A DNA stretch of 64,000 nucleotides from Novosphingobium terrae (GCF_017163935.1 NZ_JABVZR010000001.1:2604001-2668000), one strand, 5' to 3'; positions 52,297-61,037 are shown, numbered from the stretch's first letter. The notes: generated by a model from the sequence alone, not told the origin. Numbers and translations are program-made.

Positions 52297-54671
52297 TGTT
52301 GGGCCTCCATCGGCAGATCGACCAGAGCGGTGGTGCCCTTACCGGGCTGGCTGGTGAGTTCCAGCGTGCCGCCATGCGCTTCGATCAGTTGGCGGGCCAA
52401 TGGCAGGCCGAGGCCCTGTCGACGCTCGATGGCGGTGCCGTCCGGGCCCATGCGCAGGCCTCCTAGTGCGCGGGCGAGGCTGGCGGCGTCCATTCCGGTG
52501 CCATCGTCGCTGATGGCGATGCGCAGAACTTCGTGGCCCGAAACGCGATGGCGGGCGAGATCGATCAGGATCTGGCCGCCGCCCGGCTTACCGTGAGTCG
52601 CGGCGATGGCATTGTCCACCAGATGGCCCAGCGCCCGGCCCAAACGGCGCGGATCGGCGGGAATGCGGCCCGCCCCGCTGTTGCCGCGCAGGTTCAGTGC
52701 AATATGGCCCTCCTCGATGCGCGCCTCACGCTCCTTCACCAGAGCGGTGAGGAAGGGCAGGATATCCACGCTTTCGCGCGCCAGCGGCAGCATGCCCGCC
52801 TCGCTTTGCGAGAGGTCCAGCACGGTCTCGATCTGGCCCGAGAGGCGTGTCACCGAGGTGAGGATCGCCTCAACATACTCACGCCCGCTGTCGGAGAGAT
52901 CGCCGCCGAGGCCCATCTGCAGCATCTCGGCAAAGCCGCCGATGGAGGTGAGCGGCGTGCGGAATTCATAGCTCATATTGGCGAGGAAGCGGGTCTTCAG
53001 GTGATCCGCCTCGATCAGGGCGGCGTTGCGTTCGCGCAGCGCGTCCTCGGCCTTTTGCGAATCGGTGATGTCCAGCGCGATCAGCAAGCCATTGCCATCG
53101 GGCAGCGGCATGCCGGCAAATTCCAGCGTGCGGCCATCGAGCAGGGAGACCCGCCCGCCCGTCTCGCGTCGTTCCAGCGTGGCGGCGCGCACGCAATCGC
53201 CCAGAGCGCGCGCCTGCCCCGGCTGCGCCAGCATCGCGCCGACATGGTCAAGCAGCACCGAAATATGCGGGTGATCGTCGAGGAAGTCGCCCTCCAGCCC
53301 CCATGCGGCGGCGAAGCGGCGGTTCCAGATCTGCATGCGGCCATCGGGCGCGAAGACCGCGACGGCCTCGAAAAGGCTGTCGAAAGTGGCGGTGCGGGTG
53401 CGCAGCAGCGTGTCGCGCATGGCCGAGATACGCAGGGTTTCGGTGCGGTCTTCCGCGATCAGCAGCAGCCCGCCATCGGGCATGGGCTGGGCGGCTATGC
53501 GCAGATGGGTGCCGTCGGACAGCGGCCATGCCTCATCCTGAGCGGCATTCTGGGCGAACCAGCCTACATGGTCGCGGCGCCAGGCGGGATAGTCGCGCGC
53601 TTCGGGCACGCGGCCCATGTCGCGGGCGACATCGAGCCAGCGCTCGAAGCCGAGGCCGCCCTGCATATCGGCGCTGTGCAGACCGAACAGGCGCTGGAAC
53701 GGCTGGTTGGCAAAGACCAGCTGACGCACCGAATCGAACTGCGCCACGCCGGAGGACAGCAGATCGAGCAAGGATCGCTGCGCCTCGCGGAAGGCGCGCA
53801 GGCTGCGGCTCAGCTCTTCCATATCCTCGATATCGATGGCGTATCCGGCCACGCCTTCCGCGCCCAGCGGCAGATCGGAGACGCGCAGTGTACGGCGCTG
53901 GCCGTTGATGGTGGAGGCGACCACGCGCTCGACGGGCAAGCCCTGCGCGGCGGCCTGGGCGGCGACATCGGCAGGGGTCAGGCCCTCAATGCGTTCGACC
54001 AGTTCGATGCCCTCAGCCACCACCTGCTGGGCGCTTTGCGCCGCCACGGCGCGGACATAGGCGCTGTTGACCAGCCGCAGCGCGCCATCGGGGCCACGGA
54101 ACCACATGGGCATGGGCGCAGCCTCGATCAGGCCAGAAAGTGCCGCGAAATCGCCCTTGGCCTGCGCCGTTTCCACACGCATGCGGGCCACGGCCTGTTC
54201 CGTTGCCGTATGATCGAAGAACCACAATTGCGCCGAACCCGTCGGCGCCACCAGCGGATCGGCCAGACTGCCGCGCACCGCCAGCGCCTTCTTGGAACCC
54301 CGCGCGCTGACCGACATGGCAAAGGCGCGCGAGCTGCGCTGGGTGGTCTGCACCGCCTCGGTCAGGATCGCCAGATGTTCGGGCGGCAGGCCACGATCCG
54401 GGGTGGAAAGCTGCGAGAGGAAAGCGGGCATCGGCTCCAGCCCCAGCCATCCGGCGAGGCGTTCGGAGCCGCGAATCTGCCCATCGGGATGGACCAGCAG
54501 CATCTGCGCCGGGCTTTCGTCCACCAGCCGCGTCATGCGGCGCAGGTTGGCGAGCGCGACCTTCGTCTCGCGGCGGCGGGCTTCGCCCAGCGCGATGGTC
54601 ACGGCGGCGGCCAGCGTCCAGGCGGCGAGGAACAGGCCCAGAAGAACAAGGATCGTGGGAGTGACCAGCAT
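52293..54671 (-). CDS. divL: DivL-type PAS sensor pseudo-histidine kinase with Tyr phosphoacceptor
   Basis: 792 residues. One N-terminal membrane helix (residues about 6-28), several PAS domains to about residue 545, then the dimerisation helix 'FLANMSYEFRTPLTSIGGF'. The usual histidine of 'SHELRTP' is Tyr568 (codon TAT at 52968-52970). The ATPase domain is intact ('HLVDNAIAATHG', 'SDDGTGMD', 'GLGLPLARQLIEAHGG'). Caulobacter DivL has the same tyrosine and regulates the CckA kinase and CtrA by binding DivK. Gene order divL-tsaE also fits. Cell-cycle function here is inferred. It heads a six-gene run of overlapping genes. Confidence 0.88.
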   Translation of the reverse strand: MLVTPTILVLLGLFLAAWTLAAAVTIALGEARRRETKVALANLRRMTRLVDESPAQMLLVHPDGQIRGSERLAGWLGLEPMPAFLSQLSTPDRGLPPEHLAILTEAVQTTQRSSRAFAMSVSARGSKKALAVRGSLADPLVAPTGSAQLWFFDHTATEQAVARMRVETAQAKGDFAALSGLIEAAPMPMWFRGPDGALRLVNSAYVRAVAAQSAQQVVAEGIELVERIEGLTPADVAAQAAAQGLPVERVVASTINGQRRTLRVSDLPLGAEGVAGYAIDIEDMEELSRSLRAFREAQRSLLDLLSSGVAQFDSVRQLVFANQPFQRLFGLHSADMQGGLGFERWLDVARDMGRVPEARDYPAWRRDHVGWFAQNAAQDEAWPLSDGTHLRIAAQPMPDGGLLLIAEDRTETLRISAMRDTLLRTRTATFDSLFEAVAVFAPDGRMQIWNRRFAAAWGLEGDFLDDHPHISVLLDHVGAMLAQPGQARALGDCVRAATLERRETGGRVSLLDGRTLEFAGMPLPDGNGLLIALDITDSQKAEDALRERNAALIEADHLKTRFLANMSYEFRTPLTSIGGFAEMLQMGLGGDLSDSGREYVEAILTSVTRLSGQIETVLDLSQSEAGMLPLARESVDILPFLTALVKEREARIEEGHIALNLRGNSGAGRIPADPRRLGRALGHLVDNAIAATHGKPGGGQILIDLARHRVSGHEVLRIAISDDGTGMDAASLARALGGLRMGPDGTAIERRQGLGLPLARQLIEAHGGTLELTSQPGKGTTALVDLPMEAQQ

Positions 54672-54712
54672 CAGGTCTGGCTAGGGCGCGCGCGGGCCGA
54701 TGGCAATAGAAA

Positions 54713-54741
54713 GGGCGCCCCGGCGTGCTGCCGGGGCGCCC
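54713..54741 (-). terminator. Terminator after ahcY
   Basis: A 12-bp perfect stem GGGCGCCCCGGC / GCCGGGGCGCCC with a GTGCT loop. On the minus strand it is followed by TTTCTATTG. Confidence 0.75.
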
Positions 54742-54791
54742 ATTTCACATTCCATAACGGATCATTGGCCGTAACGGATCGGATCATCCGA

Positions 54792-56198
54792 TCAGTAGCG
54801 GTAATGGTCAGCCTTGAAGGGGCCTTCCACCGGCACGCCGATGTAGTCGGCCTGCTTCTTGGACAGCTGGGTCAGCGCAACGCCCAGCTTTTCCAGATGC
54901 AGCGCGGCAACCTTCTCGTCGAGGTGCTTGGGCAGAACGTAGACGTCGTTCTTGTACTGCTCGGACTTGGTCCACAGCTCGATCTGGGCCAGCGTCTGGT
55001 TGGTGAAGCTTGCCGACATCACGAAGCTGGGGTGGCCGGTGGCGCAGCCCAGATTGACCAGACGGCCCTTGGCCAGAATGATGATCTGCTTGCCATCGGG
55101 GAAGGTCACCAGATCGGTGCCGGGCTTCACTTCGGTCCACTGATAGTTCGACAGGGCCGAGATCTGGATCTCGCTGTCGAAGTGGCCGATGTTGCAGACG
55201 ATGCTCATCGGCTTCATCGCGGCCATGTGATCGGCGGTGATGACGTCCTCGTTGCCGGTGCAGGTCACGAAGATGTCGGCGCGGCCCACGGCCTGCTCCA
55301 TGGTGACGACTTCATAGCCTTCCATCGCGGCCTGCAGGGCGCAGATGGGGTCGATTTCGGTGACCAGCACGCGGGCGCCGCCGTTGCGCAGCGAAGCAGC
55401 CGAACCCTTGCCCACGTCACCGAAACCGGCGACCAGAGCGACCTTGCCGGCCAGCATCACGTCAGTGGCGCGACGGATGGCGTCGACCAGCGATTCCTTG
55501 CAGCCATAGAGGTTGTCAAACTTCGACTTGGTGACGCTGTCGTTCACGTTGATCGCGGGGAACGGCAGCTTGCCGTCCTTGGCGAGGTGATACAGGCGAT
55601 GCACGCCGGTGGTGGTCTCTTCCGAGACGCCCTTGATGGCGGCGACCGAGCGGGTCAGATAGCCCGGCTTTTCCTTCAGGAAGTTCTTGAGCGCGCGGAC
55701 GAACTCGATTTCCTCGGCATTGCTGGGCTCGAACAGCTCTTCGCCAGCCTCGACGCGGGCGCCCCACAGGGCGAACATGGTGGCGTCACCGCCATCGTCA
55801 AGGATGAGGTTTGCGGTGGTGTCGTCACCCCAGTCGAAGATGCGGCCCACATAGTCCCAGTACTCGGCCAGCGATTCACCCTTGATGGCGAAGACCGGGA
55901 TGTTGCTGGCGGCGATGGCGGCGGCGGCGTGATCCTGCGTCGAGAAGATGTTGCAGGTGGCCCAGCGCACTTCGGCGCCCAGAGCAACCAGCGTCTCGAT
56001 CAGCACGGCGGTCTGGATCGTCATGTGCAGCGAGCCGGTGATGCGCGCGCCCTTCAGGGGCTGGCTGGCGCCGAATTCGGCGCGCAGAGCCATCAGGCCG
56101 GGCATTTCGGTTTCGGCAATGGCGATTTCGGCGCGGCCAAAGTCGGCCAGGCCGATGTCGGCGATAACGTAATCCTTCTCGGGGGCGATGGTTGCCAC
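54792..56198 (-). CDS. ahcY: Adenosylhomocysteinase
   Basis: 468 residues, the long proteobacterial form. NAD site '[20 protein letters not shown]', '[17 protein letters not shown]' at the substrate site and the C-terminal '[11 protein letters not shown]' with the NAD-contacting Lys and Tyr are all present. It splits S-adenosylhomocysteine into adenosine and homocysteine, keeping methylation running. The start is GTG with GGAG 9 nt upstream. The leader has no recognisable SAH riboswitch. Confidence 0.97.
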   Translation of the reverse strand: MATIAPEKDYVIADIGLADFGRAEIAIAETEMPGLMALRAEFGASQPLKGARITGSLHMTIQTAVLIETLVALGAEVRWATCNIFSTQDHAAAAIAASNIPVFAIKGESLAEYWDYVGRIFDWGDDTTANLILDDGGDATMFALWGARVEAGEELFEPSNAEEIEFVRALKNFLKEKPGYLTRSVAAIKGVSEETTTGVHRLYHLAKDGKLPFPAINVNDSVTKSKFDNLYGCKESLVDAIRRATDVMLAGKVALVAGFGDVGKGSAASLRNGGARVLVTEIDPICALQAAMEGYEVVTMEQAVGRADIFVTCTGNEDVITADHMAAMKPMSIVCNIGHFDSEIQISALSNYQWTEVKPGTDLVTFPDGKQIIILAKGRLVNLGCATGHPSFVMSASFTNQTLAQIELWTKSEQYKNDVYVLPKHLDEKVAALHLEKLGVALTQLSKKQADYIGVPVEGPFKADHYRY

Positions 56199-56319
56199 GT
56201 GAGTCGTCTCCGGCTGTGGGCCGCGCCGCCGTTTGCCAGGAAGGCAAGAGCGGACGGGCCATAATGCTATGACCCGCCCTTACCCCTTTGCCACTCGCCA
56301 GGCAAATATAAAGATTGCT

Positions 56320-57108
56320 TTATATGGTTGTCACATCCGCATTGAAGGCGCTGACCGCCGCTTTGGGCGCTTCGGCCTTGGCGGCCACGGCAGTCGGCGT
56401 GGCGGGCGCCGGGGCCGCTGCGGCGGGCACAGGCGCCGCCGGATCAGCCACGGCGAGCGCCACCGGGCCAGCAGGCGCGGCAGGCGCCGCAACGACCGGC
56501 GCAGGCGGCGGAGACGCAGGCTGGGCCGGCACGGGCGCAGGAGCAGGCACATTGGCCGCCACCATCACCGGCGCCGGGCTTTGCGACTGGGATTGAGGTT
56601 GTGGCGCCGCCACAGCCACCGCCACCACCGAGGTGACATGCCCGTCGCCCGAAAGCGTTTCCTCTGCCGCCGCGATCAGCGCTTCCTCACCATCGACCGA
56701 GGCCAGATTGCGGGTCAGACCCTTAAGCTCGTGGCAGCCCAGCCAGGGATGGCCGTTACCATAATTGTTCGCCATGGCGGTGCTGAGGCGATCGACCATA
56801 TGCTCGTCATGCTTGAGGCCGGCGGCCACGCCCTCGGCCTCCAGATCGACAGCGGCACGGTTGAGTTCAGGCATATGGCGCGCCTCGAACAGCACGAAGT
56901 CGCCCTGAAAATCATCGGCGCCGGAGCGGCAGCGCAGTCCCGTGACCATCAGCATAATGTCCAGCCTGCGGAGCTTTTCAGCCTTGCTCATGGTGCCGGC
57001 CGTGGCCGTTTGCGGCATGGCAAGGCTTGCGACCAGCCCCAGGGCCAGCCCCGTGCTAACGATTGCACGAGCGGTTGCACGAATGCGTGTCTTGTTGTCT
57101 CGCTTCAT
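56320..57108 (-). CDS. Exported protein with Ala/Pro-rich tail, unknown function
   Basis: 262 residues. A long signal sequence (residues about 1-38, 'IVSTGLALGLVASLAMPQTATAG') precedes a helical domain with two cysteines ('GLRCRSGADDFQGDFVLFEARHMPELNRAAVDLEAEG' and 'HPWLGCHELKGLT'). From about residue 165 it is nearly all Ala, Pro, Val and Gln. This tail resembles periplasm-spanning spacers. The ATG at 57108 is chosen because the signal peptide starts there. It lies upstream of ahcY in the same direction, but a 121-bp gap makes a separate transcript likely. Confidence 0.65.
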   Translation of the reverse strand: MKRDNKTRIRATARAIVSTGLALGLVASLAMPQTATAGTMSKAEKLRRLDIMLMVTGLRCRSGADDFQGDFVLFEARHMPELNRAAVDLEAEGVAAGLKHDEHMVDRLSTAMANNYGNGHPWLGCHELKGLTRNLASVDGEEALIAAAEETLSGDGHVTSVVAVAVAAPQPQSQSQSPAPVMVAANVPAPAPVPAQPASPPPAPVVAAPAAPAGPVALAVADPAAPVPAAAAPAPATPTAVAAKAEAPKAAVSAFNADVTTI

Positions 57109-57370
57109 TGTTACCCCCGTGGCGGGGGACCCCTCCCCCGCCTGTCTCCAGTGATCCCGGGCATAAAATCTCACCGGCGGCTTGCGGAGGTCTGAAGAAG
57201 GAAGGTTAAATGCCGCGCGGCAGAGTCCTAGGGGCAAATCCCGCGCGGGTTTGTTCTGTATCTCTCAGCCCTCACCTGTCGTCTCGCGGCGGCTTGCTCC
57301 TTGCCGCGCCCCGCCTATAAGTGCCGGGCAAAAGACGGAGCCTCCCCGCCCGTCCACCAAGGAGAAGACC

Positions 57371-57850
57371 ATGACCATCGAAGCCGGCCAGACCCTGCCC
57401 GACGTGAAACTGGTAAAGTCCACCGAGAGCGAGCGCGAGCCCGTGCAGACCGGTGAGTATTTCAAGGGCAAGACTGTCGCCCTCTTCTCGGTGCCGGGCG
57501 CTTTCACCCCCACCTGCTCGGCCCAGCATCTGCCGGGCTTCGTGAGCAAGGCTGCCGAACTGAAGGCCAAGGGCGTGGACGAGATCGTCTGCACCGCCGT
57601 CAACGATCCCTTCGTGATGGGCGCCTGGGCCGCCGCCAAGGGCAGCGACGACATCACCTTCCTGGCCGATGGCAGCGGCGACTTCGCTGCGGCGCTGGGC
57701 CTGGAACTGGACCTGACCGGCGCTGGCCTTGGCAAGCGCGGCCAGCGTTTCGCGCTGATCGTCAAGGATGGCGTGGTCGACAAGGTCTTTGTCGAAGCCC
57801 CCGGCGAGTTCAAGGTGTCGAGCGCCGAGCACGTTCTCGAAAACCTCTGA
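57371..57850 (+). CDS. Peroxiredoxin (Prx5/redoxin type)
   Basis: 159 residues. Peroxidatic C49 lies in 'VPGAFTPTCSAQHLPGF', the Prx5 signature, and the Arg of 'GKRGQRFALIV' completes the active site. Another cysteine occurs in 'IVCTAVNDPF'. It reduces peroxides with thioredoxin or glutathione/glutaredoxin. Start at 57371 has GGAGAAG upstream. A strong terminator follows. Confidence 0.92.
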   Translation: MTIEAGQTLPDVKLVKSTESEREPVQTGEYFKGKTVALFSVPGAFTPTCSAQHLPGFVSKAAELKAKGVDEIVCTAVNDPFVMGAWAAAKGSDDITFLADGSGDFAAALGLELDLTGAGLGKRGQRFALIVKDGVVDKVFVEAPGEFKVSSAEHVLENL

Positions 57851-57876
57851 TGGTTTTCGGCTTGGGCTGAAACACG

Positions 57877-57912
57877 AAACCCCGCCGGGCGATATGCCCG
57901 GCGGGGTTTTTC
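57877..57912. terminator. Strong bidirectional terminator
   Basis: Stem AAACCCCGCCGGGC / GCCCGGCGGGGTTT with a GATAT loop, followed by a T-run on the plus strand and preceded by A's, so it works both ways. It lies between the peroxiredoxin and outer-membrane protein genes. Confidence 0.9.
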
Positions 57913-57931
57913 TTTGAGATCCAGCGGTGGA

Positions 57932-58591
57932 TCAGAAGCCGTAAAGCAGGCCCCCGACCACTTGGTGGCGCTCACCCTTGAGGCCCGTGTCGAGCGTATC
58001 GACCGAGACCTTGCCATAATGCGTGTAGCGATATTCCAGACGCGCACGCATATGCGGGCTCAGGAAATATTCGGCGCCCGCGCCCGCACGGAAACCGCTC
58101 AGGCTGTCACCGCCCTGAAAGACCTTGATGCCGTTCTGGCGTCCCGAAAGGGTGAAGCGCGAATTGGCATAACCCAGCGTCGCGAAAATCTGCGTTTTGG
58201 GGGCCACCATCCAGCCTGCCTTGCCGCCGATGTAATAATCGACGCCCGCCGCCAACTTGAGCTCATCCACAATGGTCACGCCGCCGGATGTGCTGCTGGA
58301 CGCCATGGTCCAGGCCGCGGTCGATCCCGAGACCTGAGCCTCAAGGCCGACACGCCCGCGCTTGCCCACCGGCGTATCGATGCCCACCATGCCGCCATAG
58401 GTCAGGCCGCCTGTGCTGCTCGAATCGCCAAACCCGCTCAGCACAAGCGTGTCGTAACCGAGCGTCGGCCCGGCGTAGATCTGCTCGGGCGGATTGATGT
58501 CGATTTCCTGCGCGCTGGCTGCAGACGTCACCCCCGTGGTAACGGCCAGCATTGCCCCGACGCCAACCGCCACTTTGCCCCAAATCTTCAT
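57932..58591 (-). CDS. Outer-membrane beta-barrel protein, opacity/porin-like
   Basis: 219 residues. Signal peptide MKIWGKVAVGVGAMLAV...SAASAQ; then alternating hydrophobic strands ('YAGPTLGYDTLVLSGFG', 'GLEAQVSGSTAAW', 'VDYYIGGKAGWMVAPKTQIFATLGYANSRFTL') and the C-terminal 'RLEYRYTHYGKV...GLLYGF' ending in Phe, as eight-stranded barrels do. GGAG lies 5 nt before the ATG. Function is unknown; such proteins commonly serve envelope stability or adhesion. Confidence 0.83.
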   Translation of the reverse strand: MKIWGKVAVGVGAMLAVTTGVTSAASAQEIDINPPEQIYAGPTLGYDTLVLSGFGDSSSTGGLTYGGMVGIDTPVGKRGRVGLEAQVSGSTAAWTMASSSTSGGVTIVDELKLAAGVDYYIGGKAGWMVAPKTQIFATLGYANSRFTLSGRQNGIKVFQGGDSLSGFRAGAGAEYFLSPHMRARLEYRYTHYGKVSVDTLDTGLKGERHQVVGGLLYGF

Positions 58592-58709
58592 ATCAACTCC
58601 GTGAACCATTAAGCCTTCAGCGGTGGCTCTAATCTTCACGGGTTAACATCTGTTCAAAAATGCATGGCTTTTTCAAACAGCTACTTGGTGAAATCCGACA
58701 GAAGAGCCC

Positions 58710-59330
58710 TCAATAGCCCATCAGGCTGAGCACTTCCTTACGGCTGCGCGGATCGGTCAGGAAGCTGCCCATCATGCGGCTGGTCACCATACCCACGCCC
58801 GGCGTGCGCACACCGCGACCGGTCATGCAGCCATGCTGCGCCTCGATCACCACGGCCACGCCTTCAGGACGCAGATTGTCCCAGATGCATTGGGCGACTT
58901 CGGCGGTCAGGCGCTCCTGAATCTGCAGGCGCTGGGCGAAACCATGCAGCACGCGCGCCAGCTTGGAGATGCCCACCACGCGGTCGGTCGGCAGATAGGC
59001 GATCGAGGCCTTGCCGGTGATCGGCGCCATATGGTGCTCACAATGGCTCTGGAAGGGGATGTCCTTGAGCAGCACGATCTCGTCATAACCGCCCACTTCC
59101 TCGAACTGGCGGGCCAGATGGATCGCGGGATCATCGGCGTAACCCCGGCAATATTCCTTCCAGGCGCGCGCCACGCGCTTGGGCGTATCGAGCAGGCCTT
59201 CGCGCGCCGGATCATCGCCCGACCAGCGGATCAGCGTGCGAATCGCTTCCTGCACATCATCGGGCACAGCGATCTTGCCATCGGCACCCAACTGGGGATG
59301 CAGGTCGTCATGATCGTCGGCACAGCTCAT
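58710..59330 (-). CDS. folE: GTP cyclohydrolase I
   Basis: 206 residues. Zinc ligands are in 'FQSHCEHHMAPITGKASIAYLP' (Cys and His) and 'VVIEAQHGCMTGRGVRTPG' (Cys). 'ERLTAEVAQCIWDNL' is conserved. It opens GTP to dihydroneopterin triphosphate, the first step to folate. GGAG precedes the ATG. Two tRNA-Arg genes lie upstream in the same direction. Confidence 0.97.
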   Translation of the reverse strand: MSCADDHDDLHPQLGADGKIAVPDDVQEAIRTLIRWSGDDPAREGLLDTPKRVARAWKEYCRGYADDPAIHLARQFEEVGGYDEIVLLKDIPFQSHCEHHMAPITGKASIAYLPTDRVVGISKLARVLHGFAQRLQIQERLTAEVAQCIWDNLRPEGVAVVIEAQHGCMTGRGVRTPGVGMVTSRMMGSFLTDPRSRKEVLSLMGY

Positions 59331-59460
59331 GGGGTATCTCCGGCAGGTCGGGCCTCAAATGCCCGGAAGGTGCATGTGGCGCCGCGCGAGCCAATTGAAA
59401 AGGCCCGATTCATGAGAATTTCCGATTGGGGAGGCGCCATCTGTGGCGAAAGAGGGAAGG

Positions 59461-59537
59461 TGGTGCACCCGGAGCGATTCGAACGCCCGGCCCTCAGATT
59501 CGTAGTCTGATGCTCTATCCAGCTGAGCTACGGGTGC
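59461..59537 (-). tRNA. tRNA-Arg(ACG), copy 1
   Basis: A full cloverleaf can be folded from the minus strand: acceptor GCACCCG/CGGGTGC, D-arm AGCTCAGCTGGATAGAGC, anticodon arm TCAGA-CTACGAA-TCTGA with anticodon ACG, T-arm with GTTCGAATC, and encoded CCA (59461-59463). ACG is read as ICG after deamination and decodes CGT, CGC and CGA. Confidence 0.96.
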
Positions 59538-59613
59538 ACACTATAACCTTCATGACAACGGTTGGACCGCCATCAGTTCCCTAGCAATTCCAAACCCTTC
59601 CAAAGAAGGAGAG

Positions 59614-59690
59614 TGGTGCACTCGGAGCGATTCGAACGCCCGGCCCTCAGATTCGTAGTCTGATGCTCTATCCAGCTGAGCTACGAGTGC
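59614..59690 (-). tRNA. tRNA-Arg(ACG), copy 2
   Basis: Identical to copy 1 except in the acceptor stem, GCACTCG/CGAGTGC, where one C-G pair has become U-A on both strands. The CCA end is encoded (59614-59616). The copies are 76 bp apart. Confidence 0.96.
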
Positions 59691-59787
59691 TTGCTCTTGG
59701 GAGACGCGCCTCTAGGTGGGGATCGGGATCTTGGCAAGCATCAATTTCATTTTTCGTATTTTCGCCTGTGGACAAAAATCCGCACGC

Positions 59788-60213
59788 TCATCGCAACCAA
59801 TGCAGCAGAGCCCGTGTCAGCACCACATCGAGCGGCGGCATGGCGCCACGCAGGGCCATGTCAGCAGCCTGATCAGGCGTGAACCAGCCCAACCCCTCAC
59901 CCTCGGCATCCACCGGCCATTCCAGAGCGCTCGGCTGCCCCTGCCAGAGACGACAGGCATAAAGCAGAATCAGATGCGGCTGCCCCGCCCCCTGCGCAAA
60001 GCTGACAGGCTCCAGCCCCACGGGATCAAGCGCCACCCCCAGCTCTTCTGAAATTTCGCGCAGAACAGCCTGCTCGGCGCTTTCGCCTGGCTCCACCTTG
60101 CCGCCGGGGTATTCCCAAAGCAGCGCATGATGCTTGCCCGGCGCCCGGCGATGCAGCAGCACCTGCCCTTGCGCGTCGATCAGCGCGGCGGCCACCACCG
60201 GGATCAGCGCCAT
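59788..60213 (-). CDS. mutT: NUDIX hydrolase, MutT-like 8-oxo-dGTP diphosphatase
   Basis: 141 residues. The Nudix box is complete: 'GGKVEPGESAEQAVLREISEELG'. 'VVAAALIDAQGQVLLHRRAPGKHHALLWEYPGGK' and the C-terminal 'LEWPVDAEGEGLGWFTPDQAADM' fit the MutT/CTP-pyrophosphohydrolase group. It likely removes oxidised dGTP from the nucleotide pool. Other small NUDIX substrates are possible. Confidence 0.88.
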   Translation of the reverse strand: MALIPVVAAALIDAQGQVLLHRRAPGKHHALLWEYPGGKVEPGESAEQAVLREISEELGVALDPVGLEPVSFAQGAGQPHLILLYACRLWQGQPSALEWPVDAEGEGLGWFTPDQAADMALRGAMPPLDVVLTRALLHWLR

Positions 60214-60577
60214 AAAGTCCTCCTCAAAGCTTTCTTAAGCGCGCCATGCCAAAACAAAGCAGTTTCGTCATCACTGAGTCAGGATGGCAAGCTGCGCCCG
60301 ATCCGGGCACAAGCCGATCAGGCCCACAGCCTTTACCTGCGTTAACCAATTAGATGCACCAGCCCTTGGCACTATCCTGCCCCGCAAGGGCCGGCAAAGA
60401 TGGTTAAATATCGGTAGTTTTCCGCAGGTCCGCAGACAGGATTGGAAAAGCGAAAATCGCCGGAAAACGCGTGCCTCGCTGACGGTTTCTTAAGACTTGC
60501 CGCCTAGAAAGGCCATCACCGCCGGGTGAGACGGGTAAATTGCCAGGCGGCGCGAGATCGAAACCAGGAGACTGACC
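60214..60577. other. 364-bp non-coding region upstream of the Flp pilin gene
   Basis: No gene seen. TTAACCAATTAG near 60347 and GGTTAAATATCGG near 60402 contain TTAA half-sites, but no full TTAA-N7-TTAA CtrA box is present. Promoters for mutT and the pilin gene should lie here. Confidence 0.4.
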
Positions 60578-60757
60578 ATGAAGTTCATCAACAAGCTGCT
60601 GCGCGACGAAGCCGGCGCCACCGCCATCGAATACGGCCTGATCGCTGCTCTGATCGCCGTTGCCGCCATCACCGCGATGGGCAGCCTGGGCAACCAGCTG
60701 AAGGCCACCTTCAACACCACCTCGTCGGCCATGACGGCTGCCGCTCCCTCGGCCTAA
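60578..60757 (+). CDS. Flp/Fap type IVb pilin
   Basis: 59 residues beginning MKFINKLLRDEAG. The prepilin site and helix 'ATAIEYGLIAALIAVAAITAMG' carry the Flp hallmark Glu-Tyr, with cleavage expected after the Gly of 'DEAG'. AGGAG lies upstream of the ATG and an intrinsic terminator follows. It is the main subunit of the Tad pilus for surface attachment. No tad assembly genes are in the window, so they must be elsewhere. Confidence 0.93.
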   Translation: MKFINKLLRDEAGATAIEYGLIAALIAVAAITAMGSLGNQLKATFNTTSSAMTAAAPSA

Positions 60758-60784
60758 TCGCCGAGCGCGCAAGCGAGACAGAAG

Positions 60785-60814
60785 GGGGCGGCGGAGCAAT
60801 CCGCCGCCCCTTTT
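60785..60814 (+). terminator. Rho-independent terminator after the Flp pilin gene
   Basis: Stem GGGGCGGCGGA / TCCGCCGCCCC, loop GCAA, then TTTT. Confidence 0.9.
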
Positions 60815-60844
60815 CGTATGCGCGCAAGGCATTCAAAAAAAGAA

Positions 60845-60980
60845 TGCGAGGGGGAGTCTTTGGTTGGTCGCATGCCTCAAGAGACATGCTCCGGGCCCTC
60901 GCGCGCCCATTCCGTCTCCCCACGAAAGAGCAGCGGCGCCTTGACGGAGTGTTCAACCTCTCCGCCTGCGCAAGCTACGC
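60845..60980 (-). repeat. Dispersed hairpin-ended element, diverged half copy
   Basis: TGCGAGGGGG and CCCTCGC are present, but their loop is widened by about 43 bp. Then GCGCCCATTCCGTCTCCCCACGA, CAGCGGCGCC and CCTCTCCGCCTGCGC follow in the same order as in the copy at 7463. The second end is missing. It lies between the convergent pilin and accA genes. Confidence 0.65.
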
Positions 60981-60983
60981 ATG

Positions 60984-61014
60984 AAAAAAGGCGCCGCGGA
61001 AAGCCCGCAGCGCC
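60984..61014 (-). terminator. Rho-independent terminator after accA
   Basis: On the minus strand GGCGCTGCGG and CCGCGGCGCC pair (one G-U), loop GCTTT, followed by TTTTTT. Confidence 0.88.
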
Positions 61015-61037
61015 CTTCTCCGTTCAGGCAATAACGC

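Noticed and set aside
52533..56264. A 1243-codon open frame on the plus strand opposite divL and ahcY
   Set aside because: It lies antisense to two well-identified genes. In GC-rich genomes the frame opposite codon position 1/2 often lacks stops. Its sequence is His/Arg/Gln-rich low-complexity and crosses a real terminator.
56199..56319. SAH riboswitch in the ahcY leader
   Set aside because: The leader has GC-rich stems, but I could not match the conserved SAH-riboswitch core by eye. A cmsearch with the Rfam SAH, SAM-II and SAM/SAH models would decide.
60330..60430. CtrA box before the Flp pilin gene
   Set aside because: Only isolated TTAA half-sites are present; no pair with 7-bp spacing.
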